This document shows, piece after piece, positions 45,944 through 55,756 of a DNA stretch of 64,000 bases. A program made the translations under genes and the position numbers. The DNA is from Lamellibrachia satsuma. Taxonomy: Eukaryota; Annelida; Polychaeta; Sabellida; Siboglinidae. Location of the stretch: assembly GCA_033239005.1 (NCBI GenBank), contig BSQZ01000107.1, positions 1,014,501-1,078,500 of the forward strand, read 5' to 3'. The notes under the pieces are model-generated. The model saw nothing but the letters and a program-made list of their open reading frames with translations. It was not told the origin of the DNA and did not search any database. The stretch's first letter is position 1. Every line of letters begins with the position of its first letter.

Positions 45944-46636
45944 CTATGTACCGCTCTTGGCTAGCCTTAGAATTAGTTTGGCTTTGTAGTCATATCTGAC
46001 TGCCTGGTTTCGCCAGTGTTTGTCTAGTAGATTTTTAAGCGTATTTACTGACGGTGCAGTGACGACGGTGTCCGGAAGTGAATTCCATATATTAATTACT
46101 CTCTGGCTAAAGAAATGCCTCCTTAATTCCCGTTTACTCCAGTCCTTGAACAACTTTAGAGAATGACCCCATGTGCCTTCATATAAGTCTTGTTTAAACA
46201 TATCGTGCGAAAAGGTAAAAATGCCATGCAGGTATTTATACACATCAATAATACCTCCTCGTAAACGACGATAGGTCAGTGTTGGTAAACTTAATGCCTT
46301 TAATCTAGATTCATAATCTAAATGTCTCAGTGCTGGGACCATCCTAGTAGCTCTTCTCTGGACAGCCTCCACAGCATCAATATCTTGCTGATACTGCGGT
46401 GACCAGACTACCACACCGTATTCCAAAATAGGACGGACTAGTCCCTTATATAGATGAAGAAAGGTTGTCCTATCCAAGTATTGATATGTTCGTCGTATTA
46501 CACCCAGCAATCTATTTGTTTTTGACACTGCCTGCTGTACCTGTTGTGTAAATTTTAACTGGTCATCAACTTGGATGCCCAGGTCTTTCTCTACATGGCT
46601 ACACTCCAGAGGATTTGCACCTGTTTCTGTTGTCAA
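45944..46636 (-). pseudogene. CR1-like RT C-terminal part
   Basis: The frame holds 'GANPLECSHVEKDLGIQVDD', 'LLGVIRRTYQYLDRTTFLHL', 'YKGLVRPILEYGVVVWSPQY', 'VQRRATRMVPALRHLDYESR', 'RLRGGIIDVYKYLHGIF' and 'FFSQRVINIWNSLPDTVVTA'. This is the thumb and C-terminal region of CR1 polymerases. The palm with the YADD-type box should lie just upstream, but 'GVPQGSDLGL' breaks into this frame at 46633, so the catalytic box is deleted. Confidence 0.85.
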
Positions 46637-46890
46637 AGTCCAAGGTCACTGCCCTGTGGTACCCCACTTACTACTTCCGACCACGAAGATGCTGCTCCAT
46701 TTACTAATACAAGGTGTTTGCGACAGGTGAGAAATGTTTCAATCCATTTTAGAAGTTTTCCTTTTATTCCGTATCCTTTTAACTTTGCTAGCAATCTCTG
46801 GTGTGCTACTGAGTCAAAAGCCTTCTTTAAATCCATGTATATTGCGTCCACATATTCTCCATCATCTAACATTTTGGTCCAGTCTTCCAA
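46633..46890 (-). pseudogene. CR1-like RT palm fragment
   Basis: It reads 'MEDWTKMLDDGEYVDAIYMD', 'LKKAFDSVAHQRLLAKLKGY', 'LVLVNGAASSWSEVVSGVPQ' and ends 'GSDLGL'. It overlaps the end of the long frame at 46862 and the start of the next, so two frame changes surround it. About 60 residues between 'GVPQGS.LG' and 'LECSHVEKDLG', including FADDT, are missing. Confidence 0.85.
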
Positions 46891-48916
46891 TGTTGAGATT
46901 AGTTGTGTGGTACATGATCTCCCAGCAATGAAACCATGCTGCTGGTCTGCAATTAATTTGTTTTTTTTCCATGTGTATTATTATGGCATCTTTGACCAGG
47001 GATTCCATGACTTTACATGCCACTGCCGTCAAGCTAACTGGCCTGTAGTTTGCCGCTAGATGTCTACTGCCTTTCTTGAATATTGGCGATACATTTGCAA
47101 TTTTCCAGACTTTTGGTAGTATGCCTGTATCCAATGACTTCCTGAATATGATGAACAGTGGCATTTTCAATTCTTTAGCAAGCTCTTTTAGTACCCGGGG
47201 ATGTATGCCATCAGGACCTGGTGATTTCCCGATTTTGAGGTTTTCCAATTTCTTTTCAACATCGTCAGCAGTGAAGTTGATATCATCTAGATTATCAATT
47301 CCCTGATGCTCCTCAAATGTTAGCACATTTATTAGGTCTTTTCTAGTAAAGACATCACTAAAGAATTTACACAGGACCTCTGCCTTCTCTTTATCGGTGG
47401 TTGTCAGTTCTGCATTTTCCTCCGTTTGGAGATCAGCTACTCTTGGTCTTGTTTTCATCTTTGACCGAGCATAGCTCCAGAAATGCTTTGGGTTACTTTT
47501 AATATCTTTTGCTATAGACTGCTCCAGTGTCTTGACTGCTTGTCGAGTAGCCTTTCTTGCTTGATTCCTAGCTTTGGTGTAATCTAGGTAGTCTTTCCAT
47601 TCCTTTGTCCGTAGGTACTTTTTCCAAGCCCTATGTTTCTTTTTCACTTTGTCCAGTGTTTTCGCATTCATCCATACTGGCTTATATTTTCTTGTTTGCC
47701 CTGATTTCTTCTTTGGGATACACTCTTGCGCTGCCTGTTTAAGCCTACTTATAAGCAATTCCCAGCTCTCCTCTGCATCAAGATTCATGAATTTGGTTTC
47801 CCAATCATCTTGCAGCATTCCTCGTAATTTTTGATAGTTTCCTTTCTCATACAGAAATGATTTGCCATTTTGAACTGTAACTGGTGTTTGACATTGATAC
47901 GTGAATGTGATCAAACAGTGATCGCTCTTTCCGAGAGGATCCTTTACATCGTAGTTGTTTACCATTTCGTCTTCATTTGTAAATATCAAGTCTAATAGAT
48001 GTGGGACTTGGTTTACCCTGTAGCGTGTTGGTTCCATGATATGTTGTGTAAGAAAAGCATCTCTAATGCTTTCCAGGAACTGGTTTTCTGTTCTGCTTGT
48101 TTTCTCGCAAATCTTTGAATCATCCACCCAGTCAATGTGTGGATAGTTAAAATCTCCCATCATTAGGATGTGGGAAGCATTTGCCTCGTTTATCTTGCCT
48201 ATTAGTTGGCATAACTTTTCATTATTGGTATCACTGCTGTTTGGGCTACGGTATATGCACCCAATAAGTATCTTGTCTTTTCCGGCTAATCGTACCTCTG
48301 CCCAAACACATTCTTCAAATGTTGCAGTATCATTTATGGTACACTTGGTAGGTTTAAGTGTCCTATGAATATATAGGCATATTCCCCTCCCGTCTTTCTC
48401 CAGATTTGAGAATAATTCATACCCTTCTAGTTGAAGTTCACATGGTACTATGTTGAACCTACAATTCTTTGGTTTCACCTCTGTGATTCCTATAATCATT
48501 GGTTGTGATTGTGTCACTTGTGCTTTTAATTCAGATAGTTTATTCATAAGTGAGTCAGCATTTGTGTACATACAATTTATTTTGTTCATAATTGGTGCAG
48601 ATCGTGCTGTGCTTTGTCCAACTTGTGTTTGTTGTGCCACCTGAACCTCATCAGTCTCATGTTGTGTTTGTTGTGCCACCTGTACTTCATCAGTCACATG
48701 TGCTGATTGTGCTATCAGTGATTCTTTTTTTTGGGTGTGATTCACTGCTTTCTTAGTGTTTTCTCTCTGGCCCTGCCTGGTCAGTTGAATTTCCCTCCCT
48801 CCGAAATATTTTTTTGGGACTTCTGCCATTTCGTATGACCAGATCTTTTCTCCTTGCTTACGCTTCTCCAACTCCTTCATCAATCCTCTGCGTTCCTCTC
48901 GTTGTCTCCGAGTCAT
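46862..48916 (-). CDS. CR1-like ORF2 endonuclease and RT fingers, 684 codons open
   Basis: The N-terminus 'TRRQREERRGLMKELEKRKQ' continues the ORF1-type module. Two repeats of 'DEVQVAQQTQ' follow. Then comes the APE endonuclease: 'CMYTNADSLMNKLSELKAQV', 'IIGITEVKPKN', 'EECVWAEVRL', 'GCIYRSPNSSDTNNEKL', 'MMGDFNYPHIDWVDD', 'LGKSDHCLITF'. After the linker 'FWSYARSKM', RT begins with 'GKSPGPDGIHPRVLKELAKE', 'ANVSPIFKKGSRHLAANYRP' and 'VSLTAVACKVMESLVKD'. It is lost at 'CRPAAWFHCWEIMYHTT', where 'QHGFIAGRSCTTQL' would be expected. It is the longest intact LINE frame here, but it does not reach the catalytic Asp residues. Confidence 0.85.
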   Translation of the reverse strand: MTRRQREERRGLMKELEKRKQGEKIWSYEMAEVPKKYFGGREIQLTRQGQRENTKKAVNHTQKKESLIAQSAHVTDEVQVAQQTQHETDEVQVAQQTQVGQSTARSAPIMNKINCMYTNADSLMNKLSELKAQVTQSQPMIIGITEVKPKNCRFNIVPCELQLEGYELFSNLEKDGRGICLYIHRTLKPTKCTINDTATFEECVWAEVRLAGKDKILIGCIYRSPNSSDTNNEKLCQLIGKINEANASHILMMGDFNYPHIDWVDDSKICEKTSRTENQFLESIRDAFLTQHIMEPTRYRVNQVPHLLDLIFTNEDEMVNNYDVKDPLGKSDHCLITFTYQCQTPVTVQNGKSFLYEKGNYQKLRGMLQDDWETKFMNLDAEESWELLISRLKQAAQECIPKKKSGQTRKYKPVWMNAKTLDKVKKKHRAWKKYLRTKEWKDYLDYTKARNQARKATRQAVKTLEQSIAKDIKSNPKHFWSYARSKMKTRPRVADLQTEENAELTTTDKEKAEVLCKFFSDVFTRKDLINVLTFEEHQGIDNLDDINFTADDVEKKLENLKIGKSPGPDGIHPRVLKELAKELKMPLFIIFRKSLDTGILPKVWKIANVSPIFKKGSRHLAANYRPVSLTAVACKVMESLVKDAIIIHMEKKQINCRPAAWFHCWEIMYHTTNLNIGRLDQNVR

Positions 48917-49254
48917 ATCCGAGCAATGTGTATATCCTTCAATACCTCTGCATCGTCTTTCTGTTTGGATATTCTCAGTGATTTAACCCTGTTCATAATG
49001 GCCTGTTTATTTCTCTCGCTGCCAAGGACTACCTTGACTGGCCGAACATTCCCTTCTTGTTTCTTGCCTAGTCGGCTGACTGACTTTACATCTGGTTCCT
49101 GCACTTGCAACTTTCTGAATATTGACCTCACTTTGTGTTCGTCATCCCTTTTGCGTTCTCCACTGTCTTGGCTATTTGATTCTGCTACCTCGTATATTAT
49201 TAGGTTTGTTCTGTGTTTTTCTATCTCTTCTTGGTCTATTTGCAGCAGCGACAC
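48913..49254 (-). CDS. CR1-like ORF1-type segment (RRM-like)
   Basis: A 113-codon frame reads 'HRTNLIIYEVAESNSQDSGE', 'VRSIFRKLQVQEPDVKSVSR', 'LGKKQEGNVRPVKVVLGSER' and 'NKQAIMNRVKSLRISK'. 'RTNLIIYxVxES...VxRLGK....RPxKVxL' is the RRM-like ORF1 pattern of CR1/Jockey-type LINEs. It abuts the 684-codon frame with a 4-bp overlap, so in the active element the two were probably one ORF or closely coupled. Confidence 0.7.
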   Translation of the reverse strand: MSLLQIDQEEIEKHRTNLIIYEVAESNSQDSGERKRDDEHKVRSIFRKLQVQEPDVKSVSRLGKKQEGNVRPVKVVLGSERNKQAIMNRVKSLRISKQKDDAEVLKDIHIARI

Positions 49255-49914
49255 TTACGCTGCTTTGCAGCACCGATTCCACGCTTTAGCTTACAAGTTA
49301 CCGAAGACATAATGTCATTTGAACGCTATAATAGACGATGAACACGGAGAATATTTATGTAAACAAAGCGAATGCAAAGTACCGGATGTAGTCACCGGGT
49401 GTGAGCACAACCAATCAGCGCGAGGGAAATTGACCTAGGTTGACGTCAGGCATATCACGTGATACTGCCTGGCCAATGCTCGAGAATAACTCGAGGCATA
49501 TGGTAATTTCTTTGTCTCCGCGAACAGAGGGGGCTCATTGATAGTCGGTATTACTCGGACGCCTTCGAATATTAACGAATGGTTACAACCATGATGCTAA
49601 GCGAAAATAGCCCTTTCCGGTGATATGCGCCATGATGCATTCGGGCGATGTTTTGGCATGCAAATGATGCTCGAAAAACACAACACATTTGGATTATTCA
49701 CGCTTCATTTGACAAAAACAAAGACTTAGTAACGATGGGCATCACACAAAAGACATGTTTTATGACATAAATAAATTTAGTTCGGGTGTATAACGTACAT
49801 GAATGGCAAGGTGAATAATTTGTCTACACGGAGATGTCAACAACTCAAAAATGATTTTCTTGTAAAAATTCGATAAAAAGGTGTCATTTTCCACCATCGT
49901 GTCGCCTTTTAATT

Positions 49915-50330
49915 AATGCTGATGAGACCACCCTAAATAGTACACTGAATGTTTGTGATGATCCGGATGGCTGAATCCAAAGTAATAATGTCAACATAGA
50001 ATTCAATAAGATTAGACACTGGCTAAGAGATGCCAAGCTTTCATCAAATGTAAAAACAGAAAATTCTGGTATTTCATATGCCTAAAAATTGTCCCTTTGT
50101 TGTAAATAGATGGGGCAAACATTGATTGTGTAAATGATATTACTGTTTTTGGTATTACACTAAATAACCATTTAAACGGGCAGAATCGTACAATTCAAAT
50201 AGCAAATAGCAAAAAAATAATAAAACTATTGCAATTTTGAACAAACTTAAAGACTTAAACCACAGACTATTATTATGTACACTTACCTCTTTCTTCCTCA
50301 CATTAATTACTGTTATAGGGTCATGAAGCA
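49915..50330 (+). mobile_element. LINE RT fragment, decayed
   Basis: Read with several frame changes the + strand gives 'DETTLNSTLNVCDDPD', 'IEFNKIRHWLRDAKLSSNVK', 'FLPHINYCY'. The pattern of an 'ADDTTL'-type box followed by 'NxxxxWLxxNKLSLNxxKT' and 'LPHINYC' is the RT palm and thumb of an L2/Jockey-type LINE. It is a short, old relic. Confidence 0.6.
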
Positions 50331-50932
50331 CATGAATATGCATGTGAAATAATCATAAACTAAATTAAAAATCTTGCCATTTATGAGAACAGAAATGTTT
50401 AATGAATTCCCAGAATCCTGATTCAGAATGCACCAGAAGTCACATTGTGAAGCTTGGAGACTAATGGGTGGGGAGCTCCCACACTCACTGTGCGCTCTCC
50501 TCTAAGTTGTAACATATCTCTGGTGGAATGGTTGGGATGCCTGTGATGGTAATAGTGAATAATCGTTAAAGACACAATGAAGTTTGAGTAAAATATAAAA
50601 ATCACTGTGTTGTAACGACATTTAAAAAAGCATTTATGAAACACTGATGTCTTTTGTAATATGCATACAAGTTATATTTTATTTTACCTTTTTATTCATC
50701 TATATTGCCACCAAATGATGTCAACGTGATGAACATAGAAATATCATCATTTTGATTGCCTAAGACTAATAACAATAAAGCTGTAATTAGTTTTCAACAA
50801 ATAAGAGCACACACTTATTTTTCTAAAACTTCTGGCCATACACAATGGTGAAATAACTTGGCTCATTGCAAGGATTCATCATTAATATAATGCATATGCA
50901 TCAAATTGAAATATAAATTGTCTAATTTGCAG
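50331..50932. other. Intron upstream of the exon at 50933
   Basis: No gene or repeat recognised. The acceptor is tctaatttgcag. Confidence 0.45.
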
Positions 50933-51758
50933 TGAGACTGACGTGGATGAAGATCTAGATTGGAGGATGCACGAATCACCTCATGTTGCTGTTGGGTTGA
51001 CCCTGAAATGCAGCATTATGATCAACCACTTCACCGCATTTGAACATCGAGAGATGATGAATCAAACACTAATACACTGTCTGCTGCTGTGTCAGTTGCT
51101 TCGACATGGAAAGCTGCTGGGTCAGACGTGACGGCACCATCTGCTTTTGGGTCAGACACTACAACACCAAAAGCTGCTGGGTCAGACACTACAACATCGT
51201 CTACTGCTGGGTCAGACACTACAACACCAAATGCTGGGTCAAACACTATGACACCGTCTACTGCTGGGTCAGACACTACAACATCGTCTACTGCTGGGTC
51301 AGACACTACAACACCAAATGCTGGGTCAAACACTATGACACCGTCTACTGCTGGGTCAGACACTATGACACCGAATGCTGCTGGGTCAAACACTATAACA
51401 TCGTCTACTGCTGGGTCAGACACTACAACAACGTCTACTGCTGGATCAGGCACTGCGACACCGAATGCTGCTGGGTCAAACACTATAACATCGTCTACTG
51501 CTGGGTCAAACACTACAACATCGTCTACTGCTGGGTCAGACACTACAACACCGAATGCTGCTGGGTCAGACACTCACGACACCGTCTACTGCTGGATCAG
51601 GCACTGCGACACCGAATGCTGCTGGGTCAAACACTACAACACCGAATGCCGCTGGTGGGTCAAACACTATGACATCATCTACTGCTGGGTCACACGCTAC
51701 AACATCAAAAGCCGCTGGATCGGGTGCTACTGCATCAAATGTTACGCCAGTTGTTAAG
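50933..51758 (+). CDS. Exon: ZU5-trailing segment plus Ser/Thr-rich repeat
   Basis: It enters in phase 2 (AG + T gives Ser), matching the ZU5 donor, and ends in phase 0 at GTTAAG|gttagt. The start reads 'ETDVDEDLDWRMHES', then 'VAVGLTLKCSIMINHFTAFE', resembling the strand after ZU5 that ends in 'HFTxF'. The frame then stops at TGA 51129-51131. A frame shifted by one base carries 'TSRDDESNTNTLSAAVSVAS' and a mucin-like repeat such as 'AAGSDTTTSSTAGSDTTTPN'. An extra C near 51572 returns to the entry frame for 'SKAAGSGATASNVTPVVK'. The total length fits the phases, so I infer a one-base loss near 51030-51050 and a one-base gain near 51572. Confidence 0.65.
51112..51740 (+). repeat. Coding minisatellite, Ser/Thr-rich
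   Basis: Units of 30-36 bp such as TACTGCTGGGTCAGACACTA repeat about 18 times. The lengths are mostly multiples of three and keep the 'GSDTTT' frame. The antisense 'DPAVDDVVV' frame and a third frame are also open because of the repeat. Confidence 0.85.
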
Positions 51759-51806
51759 GTTAGTTTGTTGAAAAAGATTGTTTGACATTGTTGTGTTTGT
51801 ATAATT

Positions 51807-51811
<5 letters not shown>

Positions 51812-51868
<57 letters not shown>

Positions 51869-51905
51869 ATGTATTTATATATATGTATGTATATATATAA
51901 ATGTA

Positions 51906-51972
<67 letters not shown>
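51812..51972. repeat. (TA)n and (CA)n microsatellites
   Basis: A TA run lies at about 51812-51860 and a CA run at 51907-51971, right after the Ser/Thr-rich exon. They create spurious open frames on both strands. Confidence 0.95.
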
Positions 51973-51974
<2 letters not shown>

Positions 51975-52989
51975 TGTTAAATTTTTGTGTGGGGAAACAA
52001 TATTTCTTCAAACTATATGAGTTAACAAATGTGTGAAGTTGGGTGAGAAAACGTATGTGTTAATAATTTTATTTCACAAAAATCCATTGATAGGAAGTGG
52101 CCACATACATGACACAAAGTATGCCATTATACATAATATAACCCAAAAATTTCAATATTTATAATTTAATGCAATATCTTGTTTATTCCCTGAAAAATTA
52201 GCTCAATCTGGTTAGAGTTTGGGTTAAATATAGGGTTTGGGTTAGGGTTACAGTTAGGTTAGCTAAAAACAGACGGTATAAATAAATGTCAGCATATTTC
52301 CAATAATGTAAATATAAAGAGTATAATTTTGTTAAATATGTCTTTCTGAAAGGTCCCTCTTTCATTCGATTTTTTGCTAGTCTTATTTCAAATTCATTTC
52401 GCGAAATATCAAACCTTCCTAGCCACTGCAACATGCTAGCTCGTTTTATACAACATTTGTCATGTGATTGATGAGAGGATGGAAGTCATGTCCATGATCG
52501 TCATTGACCTGCAAAGTGTTTACCATTTTGGATATCCAGTATTTTTAGCCTTACCAGATCTAACAACGCAAGTAAATTTCTTTGATGATTTGAAAAATAT
52601 GCATTTTTTTATTAATTCCACTGCAAATGTTATTTAAACTATTATAATGCACTTGATGCAATATTTATTTTAACCTGTATTGGTGAGATATCATATGCTC
52701 AAGTATGGTATCTTAAAGTATCAACTGATACATTTTTCAAATATTTAATGTAACCATGTACTCTACATAACTCTTCGTATGTCTGTATCAGAGATGATGC
52801 ACATGCTATGTCATGTTTATCTGTGTTACAGAGAAGCAACATATGTTTCACTTGGTTCAAAAGCCCAGTTGATGGTCTAGAAATATAAATATCAATGTCA
52901 GGTACACTCGAACTAGGCAAACTATGAGGTAAAAAGTGTCATAATTAATGCAAGTATCCCTGAATCTGTGCAATAAATCTCTCTTTCAG
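51973..52989. other. Intron with a telomere-like tract
   Basis: At 52203-52265 interrupted GGGTTAGGGTTA-type units occur. Otherwise nothing is recognised. It ends at the acceptor aaatctctctttcag. Confidence 0.5.
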
Positions 52990-53141
52990 AAGACAACATA
53001 TGATCGAATAAAACAAAGCAATGAGTGGAACCTCAAGCTGGACGAACTAACCAACAAGCTGAACAACTCACCAAATACATTGGTCAGTGAGCTGGACAAG
53101 ATCAAAGTCTGCACTGAGGATGACTTCCAGATTGATGAAGG
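52990..53141 (+). CDS. Helical linker exon before the kinase domain
   Basis: A 152-bp exon enters in phase 0 and leaves in phase 2. It encodes 'KTTYDRIKQSNEWNLKLDEL', 'TNKLNNSPNTLVSELDKIK' and 'VCTEDDFQIDEG'. It is charged and likely helical. The last residues lead into the kinase glycine loop. The donor (GAAGG|gtgtgt) is moderate. Confidence 0.7.
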
Positions 53142-53828
53142 GTGTGTATTCATTTGGAAACATATAATCGTTTAACGCATCATAATAAATACTAGGCTTG
53201 GTTTCCAAAATCTGTTCATTAAGAAACGAAACAATGTACATATCTTCCTTGCATTCAAGAGAGTGGCATTGTCTGTTTTGGCGTGGTTTTCACATGGCCA
53301 GGTTTTTCTCCATATAGCATGGGAGCTCTCTCTGAAACTAAACCCTACTTCTCAAGGCAGTTTGCATATTTTGAACATTTTCATTCAGCATGACAATGTA
53401 CACTTATGTTGTGCAAGTCATAAAGTATTGTGAAGCCCCATCATCCTACCAAGGGTTATTTTGTACAGTTGAGTAGTGAGTTTGGTAATGATGCCTCTGA
53501 ACAAACTGTGCTATGTGCAAAAATGCACTGGTTTGTGTCATTATTTATAGGTGCTATGTATACAATTATACATAACCGATGTATCGAGTACAGAAAAGTA
53601 TAGATACATAGTGATACAAATTATTATACCAGCCATTGGTATTCAGTAAAATCACCCTGTGAGGAATTTAGTTAAAAGAATAATGAATAAGTGATGTGAC
53701 CATGTATGATCTAGCATTCTTTACCTTCTCAATGGATGCGTATTGGATGATGTGTCTTAATGTAAGAGTGACTTCAAGCTATGCGTTAACTCTTATTATT
53801 TCTAATAATGTTATGCTTGATACTACAG

Positions 53829-53997
53829 GACCAGTGAAACGTGCGCATATTTAGGTCTACACAGTACTGATGATATCAGCTACATTGTAAGAGAAGTAGT
53901 TGTAAAAATCGTGACTGCAAATGGAAAGAAAGAAAGAAAGAATGAAGCGAAAATCCTAACACGTCTGGATGACCACAAGAACATTGTGCAGTATATG
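53829..53997 (+). CDS. Kinase exon 1: N-lobe
   Basis: This 169-bp exon follows 'cttgatactacag' and ends TATATG|gtaaag, in phase 2, out phase 0. The product is 'TSETCAYLGLHSTDD', then 'VREVVVKIVTANGKKERKNE' and 'AKILTRLDDHKNIVQYM'. 'VVVKIV' supplies the ATP-binding Lys (subdomain II), 'NEAKIL' the helix-C Glu, and 'HKNIVQY' subdomain IV. The glycine loop is weak: 'IDEGTSETCAYLG' has only one of the usual glycines. The 'LTRLDDHKNIVQY' stretch resembles IRE1-like and other stress or immune kinases, but the family is not certain. Confidence 0.85.
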
Positions 53998-54536
53998 GTA
54001 AAGTTGTATGATTTAAATTAAATACATTGTTAATCATGTTGGATATTGTTGGACTAACTTCTTTATGTTGGCAGAGATAGCTGGTTACAAAAGTAGCAAT
54101 ACTGGTTCCACTTGTCTGTTGTGTGAGTGCATTGTTGGCTGTTCCTATATGAAACTGTATACAAAATAAGCACAACCAATATGATCCAAGATGGCATGTT
54201 TTATTTCCATAGCAGGAATCTGTTTTTTTTAATAAAGGAGCTACGATCATCCCTGCTGCTTATATTCAGATACATATACAGACCTCTAACAAATTCAACA
54301 AAAGGTTGCTCGTTTATCGTAGAACTGGTAAAATGCTTAACAATTACGCAGTTTTGTAATGAATAAGTGATGTGACCATCTAGCATTCTTTACCTTCTCA
54401 ATGTTGCTTGTTAACTTAATGATACCGAACAGTTAACAACAATGATTATGATACCTTAGTGAAATGCTCCTCTGGATTTTGTGAATAATTTATTTGTGAA
54501 TAGCCAGATCATTTTCTGTGTTCATGATCTTTTCAG
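53998..54536. other. Kinase intron
   Basis: No repeat or exon recognised. Acceptor ttcatgatcttttcag. Confidence 0.5.
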
Positions 54537-54721
54537 GATGGACGGGATGTTGACGAACATATGTATACGGTCTTCCAGCTGTGTGATTTCACCCCGAAGC
54601 CTGGGTCAGAGACAACAAAACCACAACAGATTGGGAAAACAGGGCTCGCGATATGGTCAGGCAGCTTCTTGTGGCACTGAAGTATCTTCATGAAAATAAA
54701 ACTGTGCACTGCGACCTGAGT
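54537..54721 (+). CDS. Kinase exon 2: hinge to catalytic loop, one-base deletion
   Basis: It begins in frame with 'DGRDVDEHMYTVFQLCDFT' (strands 4-5 and hinge). A frame shifted by one base then reads 'EAWVRDNKTTTDWENRARDM', 'VRQLLVALKYLHENKT' and 'VHCDLS', the helix E and catalytic loop. The change falls at the CCCC run 54592-54595; five C residues would restore one frame and give 186 bp, a multiple of three. As read, the first frame meets a stop at 54678. The catalytic Asp is present but the HRD Arg is Cys, so this is a non-RD kinase. The donor is GAGT|gtaagt. Confidence 0.8.
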
Positions 54722-55027
54722 GTAAGTTCTGATTGTTCATGAAGTAGTCATCAGAATTTATTTTCAGAAAGCAACTACATACATTTGTGAGTGCATGTGT
54801 ACCAAACTGTTGTAGGAGCAAATAATACTAAAGCTTCTGTGTAAATGGCTGGGACAAACAGAAGAAGAGTTGGATGGGTGCAGCATGCCAAAAGGCAATG
54901 GGTAGCATGCATGGGCTGACTTTCAGGTACTCCAGACGGAATTTAAAGTTTTAATTTCTAGTATTCCGTTAAAATATTCCTTGTCAAATGAAAAATAGTT
55001 CAAAGAATATATATACATATATATATA
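54722..55027. other. Kinase intron up to the Ginger element
   Basis: No feature recognised other than an AT-rich run before the insertion site at 55024-55027. Confidence 0.5.
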
Positions 55028-55524
55028 TGTTACAGTCAATCTCACGTAATCAGTCATTTCACATAATGTTTAGGCATTAGCGAAATGACTGTTTCACTCA
55101 GGCATTTCGCGAAATGAATGAAAATTATGCAGAATGACTGGAAATAAGGCACTGTTGTTACACATTTTGACTGGTGAACATTTCAGTCATACTATGTAAT
55201 AACAATTTGTGTACTTTTGTCATTAAGTATTGTTCCAATGTTAATTGTGCATCAATGTCAGCTTTCATAATTCCTCAGACATTCACATTACTCAAGTAAA
55301 TAAACAAAGTGAATAAATATTTGCTATATATTTGCAAATGGTAACATTTTCTAATAATTTATCCCTCTCTGGGTACAAGACTCTAACCCTCCCCTGACCG
55401 TTTGATTGACAGCTATCTCACTGGTGTTCTCTGATTTGACGGATGACCCAACCATTCTCCAACTGGGAATGCTAACTGCCTGACAATGGTGACAGTCTCA
55501 ATTGGCTATTGTGCATTGCCTGTC

Positions 55525-55583
55525 CCTATAAAAGAACACAATCAGTAGGTGTTAATCACTTGCCTCTTTGCATAGCTGTCATA
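55525..55583 (+). promoter_or_regulatory. TATA-box promoter of the transposon gene
   Basis: CTATAAAAG at 55527-55535 lies about 55 bp before the first ATG (55584), with CACTTGCCTC between. This is a standard TATA arrangement and probably drives the KRBA2-like gene. Confidence 0.55.
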
Positions 55584-55756
55584 ATGGCACAGGATAATTA
55601 CAAAGTGCAATTTAAGGAAGAACTCTACAAAAGGTTTCACATATGTCAAAAACATCTAATTCCCAGAGTGGAATATTCCAATACTATAGAACAACACAAG
55701 CTTGCAGCAACTGATGAATCTTTCAAGTCACGCCATGGATACTACATACTCAGCAA
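55584..55756 (+). pseudogene. KRBA2-like integrase, exon 1
   Basis: An ATG at 55584 opens 'MAQDNYKVQFKEELYKRFHI' to 'RVEYSNTIEQHKLAATDE' and 'SRHGYYILSK', ending in a donor CAGCAA|gtaagt. 'YYILSKY.VLQCGDIEKLIKK' continues in exon 2 at 56602. The N-terminal region of KRBA2-like transposases has this form. The start fits the TATA box upstream. Confidence 0.7.

Larger units (their letters stand above)
45944..49312 (-). mobile_element. CR1-like LINE, near full length (second subfamily)
   Basis: The minus strand carries, in order, an ORF1-like RRM segment (48913-49254), an endonuclease plus RT frame of 684 codons (46862-48916) and RT palm/thumb frames (46633-46890, 45944-46636). The element is antisense to the host gene. 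The 5' end is near 49312. Confidence 0.85.
44297..49912. other. Possible transposon bounded by 28-bp imperfect inverted repeats
   Basis: 44297-44327 reads AAGGCGACACGATTGTCGG then AAAATCACCTC. On the other strand 49885-49912 reads AAGGCGACACGATGGTGGA then AAATGACACCTT. The pair face each other around a 5.6 kb block that includes the LINE at 45944-49312. No clear target duplication is seen. Inside, on the minus strand near 45220-45330, a short frame reads 'GKLLEKIGVMHFPDEDGEKV' and 'GDTSCSCPGC', which I do not recognise. It could be a DNA transposon opened by a LINE, or a chance pair. Confidence 0.4.

Noticed and set aside
48850..49312. Plus-strand 152-codon frame
   Set aside because: It is antisense to the LINE ORF1-type and endonuclease frames.
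49919..49960. CTGATGAG core of a hammerhead ribozyme
   Set aside because: No matching GAAA core or stems at the proper spacing.
51031..51573. Minus-strand 180-codon frame (DPAVDDVVV repeats)
   Set aside because: It is antisense to the Ser/Thr-rich coding repeat and is open only because of the repeat.
51760..52036. Open frames over TA and CA microsatellites
   Set aside because: Simple-sequence artefacts.
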